A stretch of 64,000 nucleotides of DNA. Origin: Enoplolaimus lenunculus. Lineage: Eukaryota > Nematoda > Enoplea > Enoplida > Thoracostomopsidae. The notes below the pieces were generated by a model. It saw only the letters and a list, made by a program, of their open reading frames with translations. It ran no database searches and was not told the origin of the DNA. How positions within the stretch are numbered: the first letter of the stretch is position 1; each line of letters begins with the position of its first letter. Below, one piece after another: positions 9,817-21,615 of the stretch. The position numbers and the translations under genes are program-made. The stretch lies in contig JASANG010003304.1 in assembly GCA_030248215.1 (NCBI GenBank), positions 154,785 through 218,784 on the forward strand, read 5' to 3'.

Positions 9817-11657
9817 TGTCAGGGACACATCCCGTTAGTCGTGACATTCTTAGAGACCCGAAATGATCATATGACTAAAGGAATTTGATTCGAGGGGTCT
9901 GGCGTACTAGGAGCGTTACTGCTATGAACTTCTGTCCATGGTCACTATTATTGTCATCATTGGTATTGTTGTTATTATTATTATTAATGTTGGTGCCTTA
10001 CTGAATTATGCTATGCTATTTACCGAATTATGCTATGCTGTTGTTGTTATTGCTGCTGCTATTATTATCTTGGTATTGCTCCTTTCGCATGATTGTCTTA
10101 CGCGGAGTTCGTCGAGCCTACCTAGGGACATTCCAACACCCTTAGTTCTGACTGCCGCCCCAATATTCTGTAGTCTAACCACACTTACTAGTATTACGTG
10201 CAATTGAAGGAAATTCTTGAAAAATGGGGTCGAGCAGCGTGACTAGCGGGGAAGGGTGAGTATAGTTTGGGTTTCGGGCCCAGCTCGACGCTTGTTCAAT
10301 GAGGGTGGCTCCACACGCCGCGGTTGCTGTGACTTCACAGGGGGAGCCAGAAGCGAACCCTATTCTCGTGCGCCCTTTCTTTCTTTGTGAGTCTAGATTG
10401 TCCCGAGTTGCGTCTCTGTTTCAATAACCTTAGTCTTGTTATCGTTTATGTACGTCCGCAAGATTTAACAACCGCATTTTAAACTGAATTGACATTGAAA
10501 AAGGGGGTCGCCCCGAGCTCAGAGATTGCGAAGGGGGAGAGTTGTTCATAAACGGTTGATTGGGCCAACGTATCGCTTGGGGTGGCCATCGGCAACCCTA
10601 AACCGGTTCAGGAGGTGTAGGCTGATCTCACTCCCCTCATACAATATCCGAGCAATTTTCTTTATTTTGCTGCCGCTCTCGCAATTTTATCAGCTCTAAT
10701 TAAAGTCGAGCTCGATGTTTTTGAGGACGCAGTTTTACAAGTCTAAGGATAAGTTTGCGGCGGTGAAGGTATTTTTAGTGTCGTTTAATAGACCAATTGG
10801 TGTTTAGTTTTCCTCTGCATAATATTTTAAGAGATTGCAGGCTAGTTGACCTAGATAACTTCTAACTTTAAAACGAAATTAGATGTTTTTAGCCGAGAAG
10901 TGAAAACACAACGGAGAGGGGGTGTGTTTAGCATATTTCGTTAAATATGGAGCTGGCAGAGAAGGGTGCCCCGTTTCGTAAATTTTATCGTAACCATCGT
11001 TCTGCGCGCAACATAACTATAGGCTGTCAAGCTGGAAACTGATTAGTCCCAGTTTCGTTGCATAGAGGTAAATCCATAAAATAAAATGTGCAGATTCAAT
11101 AAACCAAAACTTTAGGTTGTGTTCCTTGTTGAACCCGGAGCAGTCAAGAAAATTCCTGGCCTAGAGCCATGGCTAAAATTTCAAGAGATAAAAACAGCAC
11201 TGGTGCGAACCAGGCTATCCATCTTGGAACTAAAACCCAGAGGCGCGGATCGACTCGCCCTCTTTTACAATAGACTAATAACTTAAGTATTCAAATTCTA
11301 CGAAAATTACAACAGGTGTTTCAGTGAAATCGATGAACCTTGTCAGGAGACCAAGCGCTCACCAGAATTTAGACGCAGAAATCTTTAGTCCTAATCATGA
11401 AAATCAGCGGCAACCACACCCTTCCGAATTATAACTATGTGTTGGGGGTGCGACTTAGCCACGCACGCGAGTGTTCATGAGAGCTTAGGCGTACGACGAC
11501 GTTGGAATTTTGTGACTCTCAAAACCCGACGTCACGCCTGGGGGACCATCATCCGCTAGACACGTTGGCTTACTAGGCAGACCCACGGCCATGAACACCC
11601 GTGAGGGATACCACTCGGATTCGTCCGCAGAGGTACCCGTTGGTCGCAGCCGTAACA
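9817..11657 (+). repeat. 5' LTR, short form (1.84 kb)
   Basis: It is nearly identical to both ends of the long LTR at 17968-23389 but much shorter, lacking the middle part that holds the promoter-like region and tandem array. It begins TGTCAGGGACACATCC and ends CGTAACA. A GTT/ATT-rich microsatellite lies at about 9945-10070. Confidence 0.8.
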
Positions 11658-11659
11658 CT

Positions 11660-11677
11660 TGGGGGCCACGCCGTGAG
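11660..11677 (+). other. Possible primer-binding site
   Basis: TGGGGGCCACGCC starts two bases after the 5' LTR end. It begins with TGG, as expected for pairing with a tRNA CCA end. I cannot name the tRNA from memory. Confidence 0.35.
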
Positions 11678-11756
11678 CGTTGCCTGTGAATGCCGCGATT
11701 CCTTCAGAGTTTTGGTTTATCTAATTGTAATCCAACTGTGACGCTTGAATTTTGAG

Positions 11757-12226
11757 GACCTCTCGCATACATCTAGGCAAAACTCCGAGAGGTCGAATTT
11801 TCGCTTACCCACTTTATGTACTAATTGTTTAAAGAAATGAATTTTACAATTTAAGGACTAGCTGCTTCAGGTTTAGGCAAAGTTCGAGCAGCTATGGCTT
11901 TCGCTCACCAAACTTTAGGTTATGTAGTATGATTGTTTTGGTCACGCATGACAGGCTGCTTCCCTTTGGGCAAATTTTATGCAGCCCATAACGAATTTGA
12001 ATTTAAGCTTACTTGTATATGTTTAATCACGCAGTGCAGGGTTGTTCATCATAATTAAATAAAATCGAAGAACCCTGCTCGCGGTTACGTATCTGTTCCT
12101 TGACCCCGTTAGCATATGATATGTACGTATTGTGATCTTGTTGGGAGCTTGTTGAGCGTCCGCCTTAAAAAAACGTTGTTTAATTCTGTGCACTCAAAAG
12201 ACCCTGCTCCAAAATTCTTCAGCAGG
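11757..12226 (+). repeat. Five spaced stem-loops in a ~100-bp tandem leader repeat
   Basis: Perfect stems are at 11757-11765/11786-11794 (GACCTCTCG), 11859-11866/11887-11894 (TAGCTGCT), 11954-11959/11981-11986 (GGCTGC), 12036-12043/12071-12078 (GCAGGGTT) and 12203-12208/12221-12226 (CCTGCT). The first three sit about 100 bases apart, have loops of 20-21 bases and share a loop core close to TTWRGGCAAA, while their stems differ. Different stems with the same loop suggest selection on RNA shape. Their position, just after the 5' LTR, is where retroelement leaders are structured. Confidence 0.6.
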
Positions 12227-15200
12227 ACGCCATTTACTCGAATTGAGTACATGGTTCATGGCTCAACCAACTCCCAACACTTAATAATCTAATTACGCAT
12301 GGCGCTCGTCCCACCCAAGACCGGCTCATATTCGCTAGTGCCGGGAAATTTTCTTGAGAAAACACTCACTCACACTATCTAGGAACCCAACCTTCGACGG
12401 AAGGGGCGCACAAGAACACTTACATAACCCGGGGAACAGTTGCGGTCGACTGCGGTTCCTCGGCTATCACACAAACAACGTTGAGATTGAGACTACATAT
12501 TAAACAGCGTGCACCCTTCGATTGGGTGTATCGACAACATGCTAAAACCACACCTTAGGCCCAGCGATAAAACTAACAACTCCGGCAGAATGACTCTTAC
12601 GATTCCAACCAAAACCTCAAACGCAGAAACTTCTATGTACCAGAATTTTTCCCCTTTCAGCACCCGGTGCTGCCTTGCCCTAATGGATATACGGGAGACG
12701 TGTGTATAAAATTAAAGAGTTTGGAAATCCTTTTGAGAGTAGATACTTCGAATGCTGAAAATAAACCCTTTCTCATCGGTAGGGATTACTCACGTCTTCC
12801 GAACCAACCGTGTTGTGTTGGATGCTCCGAATTAATTATCCGTGCTCAAATATAAGGTGAGGGTATAAGATTCAAAGTTTTCACAACGTATCCCATATTT
12901 TTCTCATAAGAATTCTTGAGGTTGTTATCACCTAAAGCATGGAGTAGGCTTGTCAAACCTAAGCTGTTTGACTGATTAATTAAAGACAGGGTAACTCGGA
13001 GCACCTGACACAGCCTGGTGAACGGATGTGACGCCCATCCTAATATGTGATTGAATTGCTTACTCAAATTGTGTGAAGTACGACCTGGCTGGTCCAAGGG
13101 GACTATGGATATGGCGGCCAGGAATAATTTGCCTGGCAGCTATGTCCCATGTCCCACCTAAATATTATGTACGTAACAAGTTACCTACAACTGTGGTTGA
13201 GCTGTCTGTCGGACCTCGGCATGTAATTATATGAAACCGATGCCGACTCTCACACAAATCACCCCAAATCCACGGAAACCAAACGAGTGTGACCCCCTTC
13301 GAATAGAGCACCTTGTGGCTTATAATGTACCCGGAAATTTGATGTCCACATGGGTTGTTCAACCAGAGGGGTAAAGTGGTTGTGTAGCATGGGGCACGCG
13401 AATGCTGCACTGTTTGGAATGCTGGTTCCCTACGGAATAAAAATTTAACTCGCCATTTTCAACGCCACCTCGGGATCAGGCGGGGTCTGACCAATCCCAA
13501 TGGGTTTTCGAGGGAACGTACCTCTCTATGGCCGGTCAACCTAATGGGAGGGAAATTCTGGCTGTGTAAAGGCGCGAACCCTGAGTTGCAATACACCAGC
13601 ATCCCACGAGCAGCGCGCCCATGCCGGACAACTGAGCCCCCTGTAAAAAGTCCCTGCGATAAATTGAGCTAAAACGTCTAATACGCAGAGCCCAGCTAGC
13701 CGACACAAGGATTGAGTAGCTCATGTGGATCACCACATTTCTCACGGAATATTCACCGTCAAGGCCCCGTCTTACTGTAACGCTAACCCGATAAACTAAA
13801 GAGATGCCAGCGCTAATAAAACGCATGAACGGTCACCCGATCGACCGTCCATTGAGGAAAACGAAACTTACGTTTATAACCAGCCCGGCTATGAACCTCC
13901 TGTTAACATCCCACTAGTCGGTCCCTTAATTCATTCCAGCCATTAACGCCCCCCGACTCAACGAAATTGCCACTCATGAATGCGGTTAATGCAAGAACCC
14001 TCTGTGATACTTGAGCGCGCAATCTTGGAACCGATTGTGCAAGTGCGAACAAACTGAACTCACGTGGGGACTCGGAACCTTCCCGGAGTATTTGCGCCCT
14101 GGGGGTGGGGTGCGCAACCCGCTGACCGGGGACTATATTTTGGGGGAGGAACCGTGTCGAAGCGTTAGAAAATTACAAGAGAGCTTCGAGTTTCAAAAAA
14201 CCAACTTACCACCGGTTGGAAACTTGATTTTAATCTCGGGGACGATGTCGCCGGCCCCTGAACGACTAAAACTCGACCCTCTCTTCCCAAATAACCCCAA
14301 TTAACTGGGTGAAAGGATGTGACCACGGGAAAGGAGCAACCACGGGTCACCACACAGTTAATTCGGCCCCTATCAGAAATTCTCGCCAGTCCCGTTTCGA
14401 GAAGTTAGGGGGATCTATCGTGCGGGAGGCAGGATTCTGAGGCCACACCAACCCATAAATTTCTGTGCGTAGTTGTTCAGTAGCGGTGTGGTTTAGGATA
14501 AAATTTTCTTGCTTGGAAGAATTGACTGCTTGAATGAACCTAATTATTTGCTTATTGGTATTTTGACGGCACAACCGAGGAGGGGCAGGACGACCAAAAT
14601 TATCTTTTGATATTATCTTTCCGTAAGTTGGATACGGATACTGTTGCTGTGGGAACTATAGCTCTAGGGTGGTACTGGAATTACCCACATGTAAGCAGTC
14701 CCAATCCTACTGGCAAACCCTGGGCTCGAGCTAAGGGTAGCTACCCATATGATAAGCCGTACAAATTATTTTCAAGGCAAAATAGTCCTGTCAACCCGAA
14801 AGTGACCGTAGAAAAATTTTTCCTGAAGGCCAAGTTCAACGCGTTCGGTGGTTGTGCGCTCTGAGGGTTTCAATTATCAATTTGGAATTCCTAGCAGCCA
14901 CTCGGACCGCTTGACACCGGTAGAGCCGTAATATTTGTTTTGTTATTGTGATGTTTGAATCAGCTGTAACGGGGAAAGCCGGACGTAGGAAACGTGCCGA
15001 GTTAGTACGGGTCAGCCCAGTTGGTCCATTGGGTCACGAGATAACGCACCCTCAGTCGGTAGGGGTGGGCAGCTCCGTGTTCCCATGGGGAACTGTAATG
15101 TTTGTGATGAATGAATTGATATAAAATGCTCCTTGAATTCCCCAGGGGTGTCTAACCCAAATCACAGGCCCCAACCAAAAGAGTTGAGGATAGGTGTCCG

Positions 15201-16571
15201 ACTAAAAACCAAAATTATCTAGGATCCTAAGATGTCGGCACAGAAGCAACGCATAGTTCTATAGAGAACTATCCTAGTGAGTTAACTAAAAGTCTTTTCC
15301 CTATTCTTACGATTCGGATGGTCCTCGAGGACCTGAATCTAGTCGCGTGACCCGAACCTCACACCAGGCTCAAATCAAAACAGTGTCACCCGGCGACCAA
15401 TACTACCGAAAAAAGTTTTGGATTGACGTATGCTTCTAATGAATTAGGCTCATGGAATGAATTTTCTGGACGTCTAATTGGACTTGATTATCTCGGGAAT
15501 CGCTTAGACCGTTTGTACTACTGGATATCTGGACTCGGAACTCCTGTGGGATATGAATTTGAATATGAACTCTATCCGCAACGTATGATTTATCGGCTTG
15601 TAGGAACTTATGAGCCGTAGAAACCTATTCCTGTACCTGTGATCTACCCAGTATAGAGTGCGGAGAGGCACGGCTTACCTCAACGCTAACTCTTGGTTGC
15701 GCTCCCGTCCTAGTTGTGCAACCCGCCTGAAAATAAGGACCCAATTCGCGCAGCCTCGTGGATTTGACGGAGATATTATCCCACGTCCCACCAGATTTCG
15801 CTCCCTATCCCACCGGATATATCACTCCACCGGCCTGGTTAGTGCTCTAGGTCCATTGTATATTCGTAACCTTATCGCCCTAGGACCTCAAGAGCCCGGC
15901 TATGTGCCAATCCCTTGATCTTTGACGCGATATGCCCCTCTGATCGCACCTGGCCCCTTTTTGACTTAAAATTTTTCTTTTGCTGCTGCATTTCTCTCGA
16001 TACCATGGCCCGTTGTAATAACAAACCTGGTACGTATAACGCTTGTGTGCCAGATAATCTGGCTCCCTTCTTTATAGGTTTGTCTCCCTATTCCCTCAAC
16101 GTGACGCAACTTCGGCGAGATTCTAGTTGGAATTCTTTTTGACAAGCGGCCACGATTTGGCCCTTTTATCCCTGGCGGAAGGCTATGAGCCTAGTACCCG
16201 CCCGGCTAGCTCCACGCATCCTAATCGGTCCCGGACCGATACAATCCCGCGAATAGCCCACCCTAGCAATTGAGCTAGATAGGGTCCGTTTGATATAGAC
16301 CTAACGACCCACCTCCCGCCGTGCGGTACTCCCCAAGGTTATAGCCCCTAAAACCGATGCGTGCTCATGCGGACGTACTGGACACTTGACGGGCATAGCA
16401 CAACTCGTGAGCACTATCGGGGTCGGTGATTATCGATTATCGCTGACTCGGAATCTGGTCAAATTCGGCCCCGGTCTTCGTAAGAAACGGTAACCTCACG
16501 GTTTATTCCATGTCCTAGGTACCCTATGCACGTAAGGAAGGGCAGTGGTGTAGACACCGGGGGCTCTTAGG
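12227..16571 (+). other. Interior of the giant-LTR element, no recognised gene
   Basis: GC is higher than in the rest of the window. Small frames exist (for example 14607-14864, rich in Trp/Tyr/Pro; 15423-15620; 15658-15918; 15915-16142). None resembles a known retroelement domain and none is long. They may be remnants or chance. No tandem repeat of note was seen here. Confidence 0.4.
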
Positions 16572-16634
16572 GCTTTCGCTGAGCGCTGTCTGCTCACCGG
16601 AGGACCATTGCCTTTACCACCATTGGTCCAGAAA

Positions 16635-16940
16635 ATGCGGATGATGCTCGACGCCCCATTCAGCCGGGACCTCCGCCATCTCCAGTTGACTCCCGCCCCT
16701 CTTCCGGCTAATCCGCCGACCTTGCCTGATGGTCATCCACTCGCCCCGATGCAACTTACACAGAGCGAGCGGATGGAGGAACTGCAAAGGCGACGCAGGG
16801 AAGAGGCTGGACCGCCGAGGGAGGGTAATCGCGAGGACTCTGGAAACTCCTTGGCAGTATTGGAGGCAATGGGAATCGAGGTTCCGGACAATCCTGTCAT
16901 CCGGGCGCGGATTATGGAACTCGCGGCAGCGTTGGTATAG
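16635..16940 (+). CDS. Small ORF in element interior, Arg/Glu-rich helix (hypothetical)
   Basis: About 101 residues run from the ATG at 16635; the frame is open from 16572. The sequence has a Pro-rich part (TPAPLPANPPTLPDGHPLAP), then a charged helical stretch (SERMEELQRRRREEAGPPRE), then a short helix at the end. This composition recalls spacer or tail parts of Gag-like proteins, but no defining motif is visible. Antisense frames also stay open here because of high GC, so chance is a real alternative. Confidence 0.25.
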   Translation: MRMMLDAPFSRDLRHLQLTPAPLPANPPTLPDGHPLAPMQLTQSERMEELQRRRREEAGPPREGNREDSGNSLAVLEAMGIEVPDNPVIRARIMELAAALV

Positions 16941-17262
16941 TGGCGGCACTGCGCAAACAATAACACTGAGGAATCCCAGGAGGCTCAGTCGCTCTCTGCT
17001 GCATAGCAGTTGGAGGTACCCATGGGCCGAGGTACCTCTGGCCTGGGATTACCTCCTTTTTCATTGGTCGCACTGACACTGTAGGATTACCCACATTCAA
17101 ACTTCCGGCCCCAGATAATTAGGCTATACCCAAAGAATTTTTGCGCTCATTATGCGGCATAAAATAATACTGCGCTCCCTCCCTTAGAGTTAGGCTCGAG
17201 CCTAGCAACAGTGTCAGTGCTATGGATTTAACGGTTGCAGCGCAGGCACAGGGACGTACCGT

Positions 17263-17967
17263 TCAGGAGATAAGGGTTGACACAAACTGCCAAAATTAAA
17301 ATTCTAAGAGAAGGAAAACGTTTTTAGGGAATCCGCATACACGTGCGTTAAGAACTCAGGATAAACACGCTGTAATTCCGCAAGCTGTATTAGCATATAA
17401 TTGGTCTAGGCAACATTGAATCTTGGTGTGTCAAAAGCCTGAGCCTGAGCGGATCACGCCCCTGTAACCCAGCTTTAAACTTTGGTGTACCTACATATAT
17501 TCTACAACAGCTGGGTGCAGCCTGCGTCTGCCACCACATCTCTAATGGCTACCTCGCGTATAATGGGTGAACGCTGAATTACAGTTGACATGACCTTAAA
17601 ACGCGCTGCTCAGAGTTAAATCATTCACTTCCTGGCGCTCACGCTGTAAGGGAACAATAGCCCACCGCCACAGCCGGATCATTGGCGACTGTAATAAAGC
17701 ATGTTTTGTGTGTGTGCCTTAAGTTTGCGAAGCTTCACGGAGTTTACATACGTATGTACATATATATTTTTCAATGTCGCTGTTGTCCTGGTGTCGTCTA
17801 TATTGGTGGAAACTTGGCTCAAAAGTAGAAATAGGGAGTTTTTACCGAAATGGAAATGCTTTTGAAGCGCTGTCAAGTTCTGTTCAAAGAGAAACCAGGA
17901 TTGGAGGGCTACTAACCTTCCAGAGATAAGGGATAGCACAAAATAGCCAAATTAAAATTCCAAGAGG
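17263..17967 (+). repeat. Short direct repeat bracketing ~650 bp before the 3' LTR
   Basis: A segment at about 17263-17310 (GGAGATAAGGG, then CCAAAATTAAAATTCTAAGAG) recurs as a close variant at about 17921-17967, directly before the 3' LTR. The second copy ends in CCAAGAGG, which may act as the polypurine tract. The bracketed ~650 bp could be a duplication or an insertion. Confidence 0.5.
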
Positions 17968-19849
17968 TGTCAGGGACACATCCCGTTAGTCGTGACATTC
18001 TTAGAGACCCGAAATGATCATATGACTAAAGGAATTTGATTCGAGGGGTCTGGCGTACTAGGAGCGTTACTGCTATGAACTTCTGTCCATGGTCACTATT
18101 ATTGTCATCATTGGTATTGTTGTTATTATTATTATTAATGTTGGTGCCTTACTGAATTATGCTATGCTATTTACCGAATTATGCTATGCTGTTGTTGTTA
18201 TTGCTGCTGCTATTATTATCTTGGTATTGCTCCTTTCGCATGATTGTCTTACGCGGAGTTCGTCGAGCCTACCTAGGGACATTCCAACACCCTTAGTTCT
18301 GACTGCCACCCCAATATTTTGTAGTCTAACCACACTTACTAGTATTACGTGCAATTGAAGGAAATTCTTGAAAAATGGGGTCGAGCAGCGTGACTAGCGG
18401 GGAAGGGTGAGTATAGTTTGGGTTTCGGGCCCAGCTCGACGCTTGTTCAATGAGGGTGGCTCCACACGCCGCGGTTGCTGTGACTTCACAGGGGGAGCCA
18501 GAAGCGAACCCTATTCTCGTGCGCCCTTTCTTTCTTTGTGAGTCTAGATTGTCCCGAGTTGCGTCTCTGTTTCAATAACCTTAGTCTTGTTATCGTTTAT
18601 GTACGTCCGCAAGATTTAACAACCGCATTTTAAACTGAATTGACATTGAAAAAGGGGGTCGCCCCGAGCTCAGAGATTGCGAAGGGGGAGAGTTGTTCAT
18701 AAACGGTTGGTTGGGTCAACGTATCGCTTGGGGTGGCCATCGGCAACCCTGAACCGGTTCAGGAGGTGTAGGCTGATCTCACTCCCCTCATACAATATCC
18801 GAGCAATTTTCTTTATTTTGCTGCCACTCTCGCAATTTTATCAGCTCTAATTAAAGTCGAGCTCGATGTTTTTGAGGACGCAGTTTTACAAGTCTAATGA
18901 TAAGTTTGCGGCGGTGAAGGTATTTTTAGTGTCGTTTAATAGACCAATTGGTGTTTAGTTTTCCTCTGCATAATATTTTAAGAGATTGCAGGCTAGTTGA
19001 CCTAGATAACTTCTAACTTTAAAACGAAATTAGATGTTTTTAGCCGAGAAGTGAAAACACAACGGAGAGGGGGTGTGTTTAGCATATTTCGTTAAATATG
19101 GAGCTGGCAGAGAAGGGTGCCCCGTTTCTTAAATCATTCCGTATTGTTTGGTTCTGCACCTCCCCTTCCACCCTTTCCTTTCCCTCTCCGCTTGCCTGTG
19201 TAAACTCCCCCGCTGTGACTCGGCGAACTGCCGCCTGTAAGATATATTTGAATCACGCCGCCTGCAGAAATCCGCTATTTTGCTCGTGCAAACACTCGAC
19301 GAGCGGTTTTCAATTTTATACGTTTTTCAATTTTATACGTTATTATGTAGGTTAGATTTAGATTAGTAAGTGTGTCTTAAAGATTGGGGATATGTATAGG
19401 AAATTTTGTATGTTTGCGCTATAGAGAGGGAGGGGTTAGTTAAGGGGACAAAATTCACGACGGTTTCCTGGCTTGTTATCACAACAAATCGGGACTTGAG
19501 AGTGCCAGGTGCTAAACTCTGAGAGTGAGTGACTACGCGTAGAGACTCCCCATAGAGTATACTACGGTTTATCGCTGGCACCCCCGTATGCTTGTTACAT
19601 TTGGGATCTGCAGTTGAGGGGTTGCGCTTAGCGTTCGGTTTCTACGGCTCCAGGGTATCTAGAGGTTGTGAAAACCCGCATCGCGAGGTGTAACACCAAC
19701 AACCCAACGGGACGGGTAATAACTCTAACCACGGATCGGAGACGGATAGTTCAGAAATCACGCCCAACCTAAGTTTGAGATTTTGTGTGCGGCATTGTGC
19801 GGATCTGGAGGTAAAAACGCCAAAACAAGAATTCTCGGGTAGGCTGGGG

Positions 19850-20680
19850 AAACCTATGCCAATCGTTAGACCTCACTGCGCTGAGCAATAAAAATACCTT
19901 GACCTTGGGTCCGCGATCATTCTTTCGGGAGTTATGGCCCCCCCGAACCTTTGAAAATGTGCGTGTAAATTTTACGGATAAGGGCGGAAAAATGCAAAAA
20001 CACTAATTTCGGAATCGGAGGTCGAGACCCATATCATTCGACGCAGCTCATCGAGCTGAGTAATAAAACCACCCTGACTCGGGGTCCCCGACCTCTCGTT
20101 CAAAAGTTATGGGCTTTCGAACTTTCAGCATTTTACATGTGCAGTTACGGATCCTAGGGGTGAAAATGCAAAAATGCGATTTTCGGAATCCGTTGTTGAA
20201 ACCCATACCAATCGATAGAGCTCGCCGAGCTGAGTAAGAAAAATACCCTGACTGGGGGTCGGAAAGTCATTCGTTCAAGAGTTAGAGGTATCCAAAGTTT
20301 CCGAAATTTAGCGTGTAAAAATTTACGGATCCGAGGTCGAAAAATGCAAAAATGCAAATTTTGGAATTAAGTATCGAGATTGGTATCAATCGACGCAGCT
20401 TTTCACGCTGAACACGAAAAATACCCTGACTCGGGGTCTGGGACCAATCGTTGAGAAGTTACTAGCACTTGAAGTTTTCGAAATTTTACGTGTAACACTT
20501 TACGGATCCCCGGTCCAAAAATGCAAAATCACGTTTTCCGGAATCTAGGGTTGGGACTGGTCCTATCGGGTTCGGCGCATCGCAATGAGCAATAAAACCA
20601 CCCTGACCGCTGTTCGGAAACCGATACTTGAAAAGTTATGGCTAGCCCAAGGCCCGTAATTTTGGCGGACTCTCAAAGCC
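19850..20680 (+). repeat. ~175-bp tandem array in long LTR (about 5 units)
   Basis: An anchor like GCTGAGTAATAAAACCACCC recurs near 19882, 20053, 20229, 20408 and 20584, giving a period near 175. Units contain GGATCC-like cores and an inverted repeat of the type CAGCTCGATGAGCTG. The same array, with the same period, occurs in both related LTRs. Open frames in it are translated repeat. Confidence 0.8.
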
Positions 20681-20908
20681 GATTACGAGTGTCTAGAGTG
20701 TGTGTGTTCCTTGAGTTAGGTTGAAGTTATAGTATAAGCATTTCGGGAATAGCACAGAAATTTGTCTTGAGACTGTCTCGGTACTTTATCAGGCATTATG
20801 AGTGTACGGATTTGTGGTATTTACATATGTACGCCTTGTATCCGTTTGCCTTATCGTTTGTGCTTTCGTGTTTATATTATCGTTTTGTTGGTCAGGTTGG
20901 GTAGGAAA

Positions 20909-20985
20909 CCCTAGCGAGTTTTGAACTCGTGACACTTTAGCACAGTCTACGTACATTAGCTGGTTTGGTAAAAGAAATCCTAGGG
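20909..20985 (-). tRNA. tRNA-like module (Ser-GCT-like) in LTR, probably a pseudo-tRNA
   Basis: Read on the minus strand, the 77-nt module has an acceptor pairing CCCTAG/CTAGGG and a T-arm ACGAG-TTCAAAA-CTCGC. It also has an anticodon arm AGACT-GTGCTAA-AGTGT with U33 and anticodon GCT. The D-arm is poor, so a working tRNA is unlikely. A relative of exactly the same span lies in the inverted LTR copy at 61761-61837. It could be a SINE head caught in the LTR or a conserved element module. Confidence 0.4.
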
Positions 20986-21384
20986 CTGTAGGCCCCCGCT
21001 AACCGCTAGGGTAGCAGTGGTGAATTTCAGTTGACTAAATAACCTGGCCGCTTATGACATAGATTTTGCTCTCTAGTTTTTACCAGATTCTGATACATCT
21101 CGTTTGGTTTTTATGCTTTCTATTTTTGTCGTGCCTTTAATTTTTTATACTCTGTTCTGTATTGCATCTTAGTGCCTTAACTATTGACAGTGAGATAGGC
21201 CCTGTACGCGGGAATGGACGATCTAAGTGAAAAACCCCGCGCGCGTACCAGCACTCTGAGGGAGTTGTCCAACCCAGTCGGCCCGGCCCACAACGTTAGA
21301 GGTTGCTACCTGCCCCTCGGCCACACCGTTTAAATCTAATTTTATCGACCCACCCCTTGGCTAAAAATGTTAGGATTACATGTA

Positions 21385-21615
21385 AAACCTTATAGCCAAT
21401 CAGAGGCCGCGTAACCGAGTTGTTTACGTTTTTCCATTGGCTCACGCAGCCTGAGTTTTGTCAGCCAATCACGTGGCTTCGCTGCATCCGCCTTGTGTGC
21501 AATTTCATTGGCTCTTTGCAGCCGTACTAATTTTAACCAATCGCGTAACTCAAGCCGCGCCTGCCTTGCTCAGAATTTCATTGGCTGAGTGCTGAGAGAA
21601 AAGAGTATATAAACG
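21385..21615 (+). promoter_or_regulatory. CCAAT-box array and TATA box in long LTR
   Basis: Six CCAAT motifs alternate in orientation upstream of TATATAAA at 21606-21613: plus strand near 21391, 21460 and 21537; minus strand near 21435, 21509 and 21580. A repeated CAGTTTCAGTTTC follows the TATA box and could mark the start site. Related LTRs keep the same arrangement. CCAAT boxes are bound by NF-Y-type factors in animals; use here is inferred. Confidence 0.6.

Noticed and set aside
9938-10207. Hydrophobic 89-residue frame, repeated at 18089-18358
   Set aside because: It lies in both LTR copies of the 13.6-kb element and mostly translates a GTT/ATT microsatellite; duplication is due to the LTR, not to a gene pair.
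14011-14304. 97-residue frame in the giant-LTR element interior
   Set aside because: Start is not ATG-supported in context, overlaps open frames on the other strand, and resembles no known retroelement protein.
20154-20357. Minus-strand frame of 67 residues shared with 62358-62603 on the other strand
   Set aside because: Both are translations of the ~175-bp LTR tandem unit; conservation reflects the repeat, not a protein.
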